DNA from: Balaenoptera acutorostrata
Lineage: Eukaryota; Chordata; Mammalia; Artiodactyla; Balaenopteridae
Reading direction: 5' to 3'
Length of the DNA stretch: 64,000 bases
NCBI RefSeq assembly: GCF_949987535.1
Contig: NC_080081.1
Location: 34,636,428-34,700,427, forward strand
Both the position numbers and the translations under genes were made by a program. Position 1 is the first letter of the stretch. The number at the start of each line of letters is the position of its first letter. The notes under the pieces were generated by a model. The model was not told the DNA's origin. It was given only the letters and a program-made list of their open reading frames with translations, and ran no database searches. Below, piece by piece: positions 46,448-56,690 of the stretch.

Positions 46448-47430
46448 CAATTTGTGCCGGGCTTTGTGCTCAGTGTTTGGGATACATATACTAGGAAAGT
46501 ATTTCTGTCCTTTCAGTGTTATAACCTAGTCGGAGGAGCTAGCCCTAAACCGACCCCCCTGAGCAACACCCCCCCCCCGAAAAGGAGCAATAAAGAGTTT
46601 GAGTGAGTTTCTGTTCTCAGATTGCACATTAAAGTGACCTGAGGAACAGTAAAATCAACCAAAATATACAGATGGACGTGTACCAACCAGAATCTCAGAT
46701 GGTAGGACTCAGCTCTTTGCGTGGTTTGAAAGCTCTGTGAGTGATTCTGATGCACAGAGAATGCAGACTTTCATTCAACAGGGCTGAGAACACACGCAAG
46801 TGGACCACTAGCTCTACTCTTGAGGAGTAGGGTGGAGAAGGTCAGCTCTTTAAAAGAAGTGAGTCTTAGGCTGATTCTTGAAGTGTTGGAGCTCTTTCCC
46901 AGGTAGGCTGAAGAGTCAGGATCCTGAGCCTGCTTCCCCTAGAACATCATATTTAAGCCTCACATGACAGATGCAAGGACAGATCTGGGGCAGGGAACTG
47001 GAGAGATTTTCTAGAAAGTCTGAACAGCATGTGCAAAGTCTGGCTTGAAAGAGGAAATGTAGTCCACTAGAGGAGGTGAAAGACCCCTATATGTCTGGAG
47101 CACACAGAGCAAAGGAGACCTGGGGGAAAGATAATGCCACACAGATAAGCAGGGGACTGAGCACACAGGGCCCTGACAGACACATGAAGCACCCACCTTG
47201 TTCCTCAGAGCGGGCATCGAATGCCAGGATTAGATTTTTGTTTTCATAAGGTTATGTTGACCGCAGTATGAATCATAAGAGATTGGAGGTAGGGAAAGTG
47301 GAAGCTGTTAAGAAATAATTACAAGACTCCAGGGAACAAAAAGTGGCAGCTTGCACTAGGGGAAGCCAGGGGAGATGGAGAAAATTGGCTGAGTGTGAAA
47401 GCTATTAAAGAATTAAATTTGAGAACCCAT
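46448..47430 (-). repeat. L2 LINE, long reverse-orientation copy
   Basis: The antisense 3' end begins at GGGCTTTGTGCTCAGTGTTT and GGGATACATATACTAGG. The copy continues past a MER5 insertion through GAGTCTTAGGCTGATTCTTG, CATGTGCAAAGTCTGGC and GGCCCTGACAGAC. It ends with a stretch resembling antisense ORF2 (GGTTATGTTGACCGCAGTAT, GAAATAATTACAAGACTCC, GAGATGGAGAAAATTGGC). It is interrupted by a MER5-like element. Confidence 0.7.
46590..46765. repeat. MER5-like hAT-Charlie fossil nested in L2
   Basis: TTGCACATTAAAGTGACCTG, CCAGAATCTCAGATGGTAGG and GAGTGATTCTGATGCACAGA fit MER5-type sequence and break the L2 copy. Confidence 0.55.
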
Positions 47431-47844
47431 CAGTTAGGTGAGTTAGTGAAACTAAAATCAGCAACTGTTGCAAATGTCATAGCTTCCTTTTTGCCTTCAT
47501 GAAACTGGACTGAAAATAGAATATTTCAAAAGTATTATGGTTATAGCATGTGTGTGTCACACACACATCTATCGGTTGGAATTTGTATTAGAAGTGTAAA
47601 CCTAAGGAGGAAAAAACTGTCAAATGTAAAAAGAGAAGAGTACCATAAATAAGATCAGATAAATACTAAAATTGTGAAAGGCATTTTTAAAAGTCAAGGG
47701 TTAATGCCGGCAGCTAAGGAGAAGCAGGATACTTCTAGCTGAGGGGGGCTGCAGCCAGCCCACTGTATCCTGCTTGAGTCATAGCTAGGACTGGTCTTGA
47801 CTTACTGAAGTAAAAACTAGAACACAAGGCCTGCCTAGTTTTTA
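47431..47844. other. Unassigned sequence containing a long hairpin
   Basis: ATGTGTGTG/CACACACAT form a 9-bp dyad at 47548-47568. A larger stem-loop at 47713-47785 is listed separately. Confidence 0.5.
47713..47785. other. Stem-loop with 11-bp perfect arms
   Basis: AAGCAGGATAC (47722-47732) pairs with GTATCCTGCTT (47765-47775). The outer GCTA/TAGC (47713-47716 with 47782-47785) can extend the stem after an internal loop. The GC-rich loop contains GGGCT/AGCCC arms around GCAGCC. The size is about that of a small-RNA hairpin. It could equally be the remnant of a terminal-inverted-repeat element. Confidence 0.55.
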
Positions 47845-48015
47845 CTAAACATTATGTGGCATTCTTCACATAGTTTATCTTATTTAATCCTTCTATTATC
47901 CCTTTGTGAATAGGATGACTTTACAGATGAAGAAACCATACTTAAGAAGATTTTATAGCTTGTGTAAGGCCATATCAAGCATAGTTATGTTTCATGCTAC
48001 TGAGCTTGATTCAGA
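47845..48015 (-). repeat. MIR SINE, reverse orientation
   Basis: TATCTTATTTAATCCTTCTA, TTATCCCTTTGTGAATAGGA, TTACAGATGAAGAAACCAT, TTGTGTAAGGCCATATCAAG and GAGCTTGATTCAGATCTA are in reverse MIR order. Confidence 0.75.
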
Positions 48016-48934
48016 TCTATCCAATAATAACAATCATATCTCAAGTTGTAGTTTTTTTCTTATTTGAATACTATGGAACAAGATTTACCTGCCTCATAAA
48101 TCAAAGATAAAGACCCTAGATGTGTCATAAATTGGATATGGGACAACACCAGGCAATGAAGGGAAAGGACAATTTGGATGTTCGCATTGGTGACAAGGCG
48201 AAACTGAGGAAGAGACATTTTCTGGGAAACACAAAGAGAATTTTAAGAGAACAGGAAAGAAAATCTTCTGAAACATCTTTGAAGGAAATGAGTAACTGGG
48301 GAGAAAATTCAATCATAGGAAGATGAGAGAATCAGTTCAAGTTGGGACTTAAAAGGCAATAAGTGTTCAGTCAAGACCCAGATGAATTCTTTGAGTTCAG
48401 ATCAGTGCCTTTTTAGGGGGCAGTTACCAGTTTGTCATGCAAAGAGTCAGTCTGTAGTTCTTGTTGCGTTGGGGTGAAAGTTGTCAAGGTCTCTTTGGTC
48501 TGATCTGAAGGAAAGGTGAGGTCTTCTCCTAACCTCAAAAAAAAAAAAAAAAAAAAAAGCAGAGGTTTCTAGGGAAAAAGACCTTCTTCTAATTCCTGAG
48601 GCTGCAACTTATTTGCTGTAGTAACTAGAAGTGATGATTAGTGGGGAGGAAAAGGAGGAGAGAGTTTTCAGTCTCAAATCCACCAGCTGTGAGTGGAAAT
48701 AAATCACACAGATAAATTCAAAGCAGGCTGAAGCGCTGTAGCCAGAAATTCTGAAGCAGCATAGCAAAAGGAGTATGAGGGTGTGGGCGGGTGTGTGTGT
48801 ATATCCTCTCATAGACTGTCAGAGTTTTAGAGTTAGGAGAGATCATTCACACGTTTCAGTGTCTTTCGTTTTGCAGATGAAGGATGTCGGATGAAGTGAA
48901 TTGACTCGGTAAAAGTTCACACGTTTAAGGAAAA
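48016..48934. other. Unassigned intron with a 22-base poly(A) run
   Basis: The A run is at 48537-48558. A degraded repeat (GATCATTCACACG.., TTTTGCAGATGAAGGATGTC) lies near 48825-48920 and resembles MIR/L2-type 3' ends. Confidence 0.45.
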
Positions 48935-49065
48935 CAAATCGCTCCCCTGCTCCAAAACCTGTGCTGGTTACCTAGAGCCTGTACCTAAAGCCAGGTCTTC
49001 GCTTTCTGATCTTCCGTATCTGGCCTCAAACTGTTTTTTCGAATCTCACGATCACTCCCACCTCC
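48935..49065 (+). repeat. L2 LINE fragment
   Basis: CCCTGCTCCAAAACCTGTGC, TTACCTAGAGCCTGTACC, TCCGTATCTGGCCTC and ATCACTCCCACCTCC follow the L2 sense order TGCTCAAAACCCTCCA.. to CTACCACTCTCC. Confidence 0.55.
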
Positions 49066-49104
49066 CGTTTTCTGGATGAACAGAGACAAACTGTTCTGGA
49101 GACG

Positions 49105-49470
49105 TTGTGGCATAGTGGTTAGAAAGGTCAACTCTGGGACTAGAATACTGACAAGTGGGGGAAGTGAGTCACAGGCCTAGGCTGTTCCAGACAAAGGCAA
49201 TGGCAATTGCAAAAGCACGGGCTTGAAGAGGCAGGGCACGTGTGGGTACTGGGGCCACGTTCAGCATAGGGGGAGTATGGCGTGAGAATAGGGAAACTTC
49301 GGGTGATTAGGTAAGTTTCCCATTCTAGTGAAAAGCTTTGTGAGTTAAGCTAAGCAGTTCAGATTCCCCCCACCTGTAGGCAGCTGTAGAGGATTTGGAG
49401 CCAGCAATGACATGTTCAGATGGGTTTGTTTGAGGGCGAATTCTGGCTGCATTTCTACTACTCTCCTTCT
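49105..49470. repeat. MIR (+) start followed by reverse L2
   Basis: GTGGCATAGTGGTTAGAAAG and CAACTCTGGGACTAGAAT at 49107-49146 are a MIR 5' end. 49160-49470 is antisense L2 (GCTGTTCCAGACAAAGGCAA, TTGCAAAAGCACGGGCTTGA, CACGTTCAGCATAGGGGG, GTGAGTTAAGCTAAGCAG, AGCAATGACATGTTCAGATG). It ends only about 220 bases before the exon. Confidence 0.75.
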
Positions 49471-49696
49471 GTGTACGAATCGTGCTTTTGCTAATATTGA
49501 ATATGGGAGTTCAGAGAGCACTCTGTGATATCAACATAGCTTCACTGGTTAGCTGGGAATGAATATATGCTATCAGAGTGCTGCATAAAGGAATCAGATA
49601 CTTCAATATGTTTGTATATGTGTTCTGTAAAACACATGGAGTCTTACGTGAAAAATCAGAATTTGAATTACCTCATTTTTAATTTATTCTTTGAAG

Positions 49697-49858
49697 GTTT
49701 GACAGCAGCAGCTGCAGCAGCTGCCGCTGCTACCAATGCAGCGATCGCCGAAGCAATGAAGGTGAAAAAAATCAAATTAGAAGCTATGAGCAACTATCAT
49801 GCCAGTAGTAACCAACATGGAGCAGATTCTGAAAATGGGGACATGAATTCAAGTGTCG
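49697..49858 (+). CDS. DACH1: DACH1 internal coding exon (probably coding exon 3), 162 nt, poly-Ala linker
   Basis: The exon begins with GT, which completes the Gly codon from the previous exon, then encodes 53 residues and ends with the first base of another Gly codon. The acceptor is TTCTTTGAAG at 49687-49696 and the donor is TCG|GTAAGT at 49859. In order, the product shows Leu-Thr, nine alanines coded by mixed GCA/GCT/GCC, TNAAIAEAM, the basic cluster KVKKIK at exon residues 21-26, the tetrapeptide IKLE (fits the psi-K-x-E SUMO consensus), then a His/Asn/Ser-rich acidic tail ending NSSV. Both flanking introns are phase 1 and the length is 54 codons, so the exon can be skipped without a frameshift. 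DACH1 isoforms that differ by internal blocks are known, and this exon is a plausible cassette. It is linker sequence between the two DACH-boxes with no enzymatic role. From memory, the tail reads ASNNQ in human and ASSNQ here. Confidence 0.94.
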
Positions 49859-51840
49859 GTAAGTTTTATGTTCACTGAAACTTACTGTGATCATTTTGCT
49901 ACTCAATGACTTTCTTTTCCAGAACAAAATTATTGGCTACCCGTTCAAGAAGTTGGCCCTTTTAGCTTTGAAAATAGTGTACATTTTGAAGAAACCACTT
50001 AGCCTAACAACACACACTCTAAATAAATAATTAGCAACATTATTTTTAAATGTAGGAATTAACTTTATGTCTGCAACCTCTACTGTAAGAATTCAGTTAA
50101 CATCTTTCATAATACAAATAAGTTCTAATAGTCAGAATTCTAAAATATTGATTATAGGTAAGATGACAGAAGAATATTTACAAACAAAACCACACACTAG
50201 CTTTTTTATTCTTAATGCATTGGTTATCAAATAAGAAATGTGCCTTAGCAGCAAAACATATAAACTTAACCTTTTCATGTATTGCCAAGAATAAGAATTA
50301 TGCTGATAATTAATTCTTTCTGTATACATCCATTATCAGTTTCTCTTATTTAAAAAATGCCACTTTAATGTCTTAATTTGATCTTTTTCTTTCTTGAGGT
50401 ATGGAGGGATGGAAAGTTAACCATTACTATTTAAACCAAAAAGGAACAGCTTTCTCTTTGCAGAATTAATTTGGGTAATTTGTTTTGTCAAACACAACTT
50501 CAAATGAGGGTTAAATTTTTATTGATGATATCTTTAGCATCTGTGTGTTTGTGACATAAAACTTTTTTTTTTCTGCCACTGCACTGTATTATTTCCCTTT
50601 AAAATGTAGAAATCATGCTCAAAAGATAATTGAGCAAGAGAAATTTGGATGCTACAAGATGTACACAAGACTATATCCAACATACATGTTCATGAGGGAC
50701 ACAATAATATATGGCAGTTCAATTAGATTTTCTTTTCTATGCAACATTTTAACAGATTATTTCTTTAGATAATCAGCAGCTCCCTACTTTCAGTCCATTG
50801 ACCTACAGGTAGGGGGCGTGTATGAAGGAATACTGTGGACTTCAGTGATAGTCATTTGCACAACTGTTCATGGAATCATGTGCTAGATATGAGTAACCTA
50901 GTAGGAAGTAATTTTAAAACACATACACGAAACACAAAATACCACCACTTCAGTGATGCCAAAGAGCAGCTTCCAACGTAAAAAGGGGAAAAATAGAACT
51001 TTTCAACAGAACTAGACAAGAGAAATAGAAAAGAAGAGGCGTTAATGGCTTTGACTTGAGAGTATGATAAAGAAGGAGGTAGCAATTCTTAGAAGGATAA
51101 AAAGATGTGGAAGAAAGCCAAAGACATGGCTCAAAATCTGAAAAGAACTGAGGGAAGTGCCAGCGTTCGCATTTGCAGTGCTTCTGTTGAGAAGATGGAG
51201 GGCGGTGGATGGTTTAGGGCATAGTTTACACACAGCAATTTAAGCTTTTAAAAGTTAAAAACGATATTGAAGTAAAATGAAAGAATTATAATTCTCTTTT
51301 TAGAACTATTGACTGCATATTATTTTAAAATACTAGTCTTTTACTTTGCCCAATAAAATAGAGCAAAATTGGACACTTTTGAAAACAAGGAATTGGCCAC
51401 TCTAAACTATAGTTGTGATTCCAAGGCATAATTTGGATTGTTTTCAAAATTTTAGGAGAGTAAGCCTTGAATGTGGGCTGTTGTTGATAGCTGGTGTTGT
51501 GAGGAGGGATCTTTAAGTTAGGCAATTTAATAACACTTGAACAAAATATATTAAAACACTATACCTCTGTCAAATTTCCTGAGCAGCAGAACAGAAGCTG
51601 GCTTTGGAGAAACCAACAGGCATAAGACCATAGCTCATAATTAAGCATTGGCATACACTTAATATTTGATATTATGGAATAATACTTGCCCTCTGACCAA
51701 ATTGTGCTTATCATAATTATTTGGATAGCTAGGCTCTCATAATGACTTAAACTAAGAAACAATTTAAATTTGCTTTTGCGTTTTAGTTGGAAGAAATCAC
51801 TTTTCTTCCATTAAGGTATTCACTTGCTGGTTTATATTGC
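49859..51840. other. Unique AT-rich intron
   Basis: No repeat or RNA gene recognised. Frames up to 69 codons at 50132-51762 are unsupported. Confidence 0.45.
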
Positions 51841-51862
51841 TTTTTTTTTTTTTTTTTTTTTT
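51841..51862. repeat. Poly(T) run, 22 bases
   Basis: Homopolymer; possibly the tail of an unrecognised reverse-orientation retroposon, but no body was identified to its right. Confidence 0.9.
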
Positions 51863-52269
51863 GACACCCATCATCCAATTTGAATCAGAAATGGAAATTT
51901 ATTTGGATTTTCCTAGAGGGTCTTAATATTTTGAGATTGTGTTAACATTAGTGTCATTGCTAGTCCCTAAAGCTCATGGATCATGTATGGTAGAGATCTG
52001 TAGCTGATTTGAGGGGAAATGTTATCCATTGTCATTTTTATTCTATTCTCACATACTGCTGTCCTCTAAGAATTTGTGATTTATTACCCTTCCTGAGCAC
52101 ACCCCCTGCCCCCTTCTTCTTTACCTAGAGATCAGGGAAAGAGAGTTTAGGGGAGGGATGGGGTAGAGTGAGGGAAGGTACAGGGCAATGGTGGGGATAG
52201 GAGGTTGAGCTTTCATAGATCACTGCAATTTTGAGCAATTGCTTTAAATGGACTCCAGTCTTCTCTGGT
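51863..52269. other. Unique intron with a G-rich run
   Basis: 52150-52174 holds four runs of three or four G (GGGGAGGGATGGGG, then a further GGG after eight bases) that could form a quadruplex on the coding strand. Confidence 0.5.
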
Positions 52270-52405
52270 TCTGAGGATAGTGCCTGCCTCTTGGTAAGTG
52301 TTCAATAACTACTTGCTCCGTGACTTTGGAAAGTTATGTGAACTTTCTGAGCCTCGCATTCCACATCTGAAAAATGACATAGAAAATAGTATCAGCATCA
52401 TGAGA
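52270..52405 (+). repeat. L2 3' tail followed by MIR fragment
   Basis: ATAGTGCCTGCCTCTTGGTA and AGTGTTCAATAACTAC resemble an L2 tail. CGTGACTTTGGAAAGTTATG, AACTTTCTGAGCCTCGCATT and CATCTGAAAAATGACATAG are MIR core. Confidence 0.65.
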
Positions 52406-53419
52406 AGGAAAGGAAATCATATTTGACAAGCGCTTATCATTTTATTCATTACCGTGTCTGTTTATCACATTTTTTTTGGTCACGCATAACATTAGTCATG
52501 TGGGTATTGCTTTTGCTATTGTTATTATTTCTCCCAACTTACCCTCCTGAAAATCACCTTCTTCCTCTTTTTACAGCCACCGACTGCTTCCTCCTCTGTT
52601 TTCCTATTCTCTCTACTAGGTATTACTTGTTAAGCTGCAGGCCTGTGAGGAAATTTGGGGGCAGCTGTGACGTCATTTGGATTTTGTTGTATGTTTGATT
52701 TTAGCTTATTCTAGGAACACAAAAATAATCCTAACACAGCCTCAGCACTCAAGGGGCGTACACTCCTATGGGTGGGGTGGCTAAGTAAGCAGACAGTCAT
52801 AACAGGATGCGGTGGATCCCCCAGAAACATCAGCTAGCACGAGGTGCTTAGGAAGTGGTATTGAAACCCATGAATTCCAGTAGGAATCCCAAGAATCTCA
52901 GAAGCCTTATATTTCAGAATACAAATGTACTACTGTCACGAATCTATCACTTGGCCCTTGGAAGTAGCGAAACCCCTCAGAGAGGTGCTACTTAAATGAT
53001 GTATTGTTACTACTCAGCCCTGCCCAAATCCAGTGACATTTCTGAAGTCGATTCAGGGTTCTCTTTTCCCTTATACTCATCTGGCTCACGTGTTATTTAA
53101 ACGTTTCAGCCCTCTCTGTGTAGAAACACTGTTTCCCCCGCCCCACTTCCTCACCCCTTGGTTGTAAGTAAATCCTTAGTGCCGCTAGAAAATAGATTTC
53201 TTTTCTTTGCTTGGTTTCATTTCATTTGGCTTGGTGAGGTGAAGGAATATTCTTATTATAGATGACCCTCTCTAGTTCTTAATATGAATTGTAAAAATTA
53301 GCCAGAAAAAAAGGTGTTTGAAGAAACCTATGACACGGACAAATAATTATTTTATATCCCAATTTTACGTGGTAACCTTGAGCTCGCATCTTTCCAACAG
53401 AATGATCACTTTAGGAAGA
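52406..53419. other. Unique intron
   Basis: Contains a strong pyrimidine tract ending in AG followed by GTATTA at 52618-52625. A diverged L2-like stretch is possible at 52720-52870. The 91-codon frame at 52423-52698 is unsupported. Confidence 0.4.
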
Positions 53420-53760
53420 AGTGAGGACTTCAGGATAGATCCGAGTGAGGCATCAGCAGGCTGAGTGAAATATATGGCTGTGTCGCCATTCTCCCTCATC
53501 CACAATCAATTGGATTCTTTTAGTTTAATATTTACTTGCTAAGATGAGATGCTAGTCTGCATGGTGATAAACAGCCTGCTCCTGGCATCTGAAGGTGACC
53601 TGTCAGTTCATATGGACAAATCTCCTGCTTACTGAATTGTACAAAATAAATCATTAAAGCAGGCAGGTGCTCATTCCCAGATTTAAATCACCATAGATTT
53701 ATGATTTGAATTAATGCTTCATTTGGCCATAGAAATAGATGCTGAGACAAATGATATGCA
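53420..53760 (+). promoter_or_regulatory. Candidate conserved intronic element
   Basis: Repeat-free. Visible are ATCAATTGGAT around 53505-53515, the near-palindromic nuclear-receptor-like AGGTGACCT at 53593-53601, and AATTAATGC and ATAAATCATTAAA homeodomain-type cores. Function is inferred only. Confidence 0.35.
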
Positions 53761-55539
53761 CTGGTTGGGGTTTCCATACTGTAGCCATCCTGATATTGAT
53801 TACTGAGATGTCTTTGCAATCTCTTGTTTATATCAAATACTATCTTGTGACAGGTTGGCTGATATGAGCTACATTGCAGATAAGAAGGAAAAATGTCCTG
53901 GATTCTTTTTAGTGGCAACGCTATCCACAACATACAGGCCAGATAAATTGCTATTTTTTTGCTTTAAGGACTGATCTACATAACCAGCTTAAAAAATGCT
54001 GCTTGGAAATTGGGACTGGGATATTGGAAAGGCAGAATTTAAAACCGGTGAACTCAAGGTCAATTTCATAGTCTCTATAGCTATGTTTTATCTGCTTATC
54101 TTCTTTTTTTTGGCATCATGCACAGTTTTGAGGGTACTAAATTAATCACAATCGATTTAATCTAAATAAAGGAAACTTAATTTTACTTCTAGTTTTTAAC
54201 TGCTATATAAATATTGACATAGTGAGCATCTCTTAGTAGTTTCTCTGTTATTTAAATACTTGCTAAAGCTAATATCTTACTCCCTGAACTAATGACAACA
54301 TAGGAAACGACTCTTTAAAGATAAATACATTAAATATTATTCCCAAGTGCAAGAGTTTGTGGACTATAATTTACCAAGAGGCAGGAAAAGACTGCATTTT
54401 TACTTCTCTTAACATTTTATTTAAGGAAAACACTATGTACACAGTTTAAAGAATACTCAGAGGATTTAAGAGGGACCTTTGCCACAAGCTAATATCTGAC
54501 TCATAGAACTGGTAAACAGCTATCAACAATAGTAGATTGCTTGCTTAGTAGGAAATGAGTTCATATCTATTCAAAATGTGATCTCAAAACAGATGTCCCA
54601 AGAAAATCTTATTGTTTAAACTATAGTCATAACCCCCGAACTGCTGTTATTTCTTTAAGGAAGTGAAGTAATCTTAAGACTTCAGAATTTCTCTCTCTGA
54701 ACACCATGGAAAGTAGGCAAGAATACCCTAATGCAGTGATCCACAAACTTGAACACGTTTCATATGCCTGAAATGTAGGAATCTTTTGCATTTTTTCAAA
54801 CTTGCAATAGTTACAAAGATATAGGAGTTTCAAGTAAAAACAAGAGCTTGAGTTTGGGATTAAACAGCTGTGTTCTTCAATGGTATTCCTTTCTCCTTAC
54901 CTCTGTCCATCAACCAACAAAACAAAACAATGAAAAAAAAAAAAAAACAAGCCAGGCAGATAGGGAGATAAAATTATCTTCCCTGGCTGACCATCCCCTT
55001 ATCTTTTTTTTTTTTTTTAACCATTCCTAAAGAAATAAAATAGTTTACATTGCAGTCATTTCCTTTCTTCTATCTCATGTGTCTATTTGGAAGGAAAAAT
55101 TAATTTTATGATTTCAGGAAAAAGTCTTGGAGACCTTGAGAAAGCAAATAAAAGGAAACTGAGAACACAGGCCGCCAAGCAGAGCTCTGTAGTTGCACAT
55201 TGGATTCTCTGCTTTGGCAATGTTAATGAACCTCAAATCCTTCCTATAATTAGATGAGGGAATTGCTTATATTTTCAAACAGATGATGCTGCTATAATGA
55301 AACGATTGACAGGGAATTTAAGAGTGTCTACAGTAGTCATTTGGTTTCTGTTATTAAAAAAAAAAGTTTAAAAAGAAGATTGGCTTTAGACATAGGTCCT
55401 GAGAGAGGTAGTAATTTACATAGCATGCTATGACAGGTGTCTTTGTATAGGAAGGAAATAAAATGGAAGACTAGAGAAATGATGGGCAGGTATAGCAATT
55501 TTTTGGGGAGGGGGCGTCCTATGCTTATTCTGTGTAGGT
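53761..55539. other. Unique AT-rich intron
   Basis: An A-run near 54933-54946 and a T-run near 55005-55018 are the only low-complexity items. A short MER5-like piece (GCAGTGATCCACAAACTTGA) may lie at 54735-54775. Confidence 0.4.
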
Positions 55540-55870
55540 TCTTTAAAAGGGGCCGAGACTCAAGAGATGGATCCGGATTGAGTGCACAGCTGTAACTGCT
55601 GATGAGCTAATTGCTCCTTATCTCTCAGCCCCATTCATCTTCATTTTTTACCAATTACTGAGAATTATCTGTGTTCTCAGTTGGATATGAGAGTTAATCC
55701 TTTTTGGTTAAGCTGGCAGTACTGTGAGCAGATTCCAAATCAGAGGGTGAAAAAGCCAAAGCAAGCTTGCTCTAAAAATGTCTCCAGTTCAATTACAGTA
55801 TCACTGATTCATAAGAAATTTGCCATTGTTTAACAGATTAAATGTGGAATTTTTTTTTTTTAACTTTCTT
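55540..55870 (+). promoter_or_regulatory. Candidate conserved intronic element
   Basis: Repeat-free. It has homeodomain cores GCTAATTGC (55606-55614), CCAATTA (55651-55657) and CAATTA (55790-55795). It also has a dyad CTGAGAA..TTCTCAG at 55658-55680 and a perfect palindrome AGCAAGCTTGCT at 55760-55771. Enhancer role is inferred. Confidence 0.4.
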
Positions 55871-56574
55871 AATGTTTCTTTGCCTAACAATGATTGTTAA
55901 GATCCTTCTTCCTGTCTGATGAGTAAAATTTAACAATATTAACAGCCAGGGTCTTGTAAACATGGAAACACACAAGACTACCCTAAAAGGCCAAAAAAAT
56001 TCTGACACATGAAATGAGAAGCATTTTAGAACTGATAGCTTTCAATTTATATGTAAACACTTTTAATCTATGCCTTTGCTCTCTGTGGCTTCTCATATGG
56101 TGAGGAAAGTATGTCCAAACATAAACCTTTTCACAAATGTCACGTTAGTGGAATTTTAATGGAAGGACCACATAAGCATCTCCTAAAAGTGTAGGAACTG
56201 CCATGGTTTGTAATTCAGTTGATGGTGAATAAGCCATATGGTTCACATCATTTCCTATGCAAAAGATGTCTTCATATCCTGACATTTCACACAAAGTTGC
56301 TTATTCCAGCAATGAAAAACTAAAAAGTAATAAGCTACTCTTTCATAATTTTCAATGCATTCTTAAATATTTAATATTTCTGGCATTTCTTCTTCATTAA
56401 ATATTTTAAATAAGGTAATCTAATGTGAAAATACAAAGAATAAATAGCTAATTTAAGACAGAATTATCATTTGAATAACTTGTAGTATGATCAAACAAGT
56501 CCTTCTAGATGCTTCCAAAAGCTGAGATCGGGGAGCAGAGAGCAAAATATGTCAGAAGATTCAGCTTCTAGTAA
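55871..56574. other. Unique AT-rich intron
   Basis: No feature recognised. Confidence 0.45.
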
Positions 56575-56690
56575 TAACACCACTAATAAATAACTTAGCT
56601 AGTTAGGTCTCTTAATTTCTCAGATTTCTTATTTAATAAATAAGGAGCTTGATGCCCAGTTAACCCCTTGGTTCTAAAATTCTTTGATTT
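56575..56690 (+). repeat. MIR SINE fragment
   Basis: ATAACTTAGCTAGTTAGGTC, TCTTAATTTCTCAGATTTCT, ATTTAATAAATAAGGAGCTT and GGTTCTAAAATTCTTTGATT resemble a MIR3-like order. Confidence 0.5.

Larger units (their letters stand above)
2991..49696 (+). other. DACH1: DACH1 complete intron, 46.7 kb
   Basis: The intron starts with GTAAGAG at 2991 and ends with TTTGAAG at 49696, with phase 1 junctions. It is AT-rich and packed with old MIR and L2 pieces, two MLT1 LTRs and five cetartiodactyl L1 3' ends. There are long repeat-free stretches between them. Open frames within it are short, lack splice or codon support and often overlap repeats, so I annotate no gene inside. Confidence 0.9.

Noticed and set aside
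49709..49735. Expandable alanine-codon repeat as a disease-type trinucleotide tract
   Set aside because: Only nine Ala codons and a mixture of GCA, GCT and GCC, so slippage-prone expansion is unlikely.
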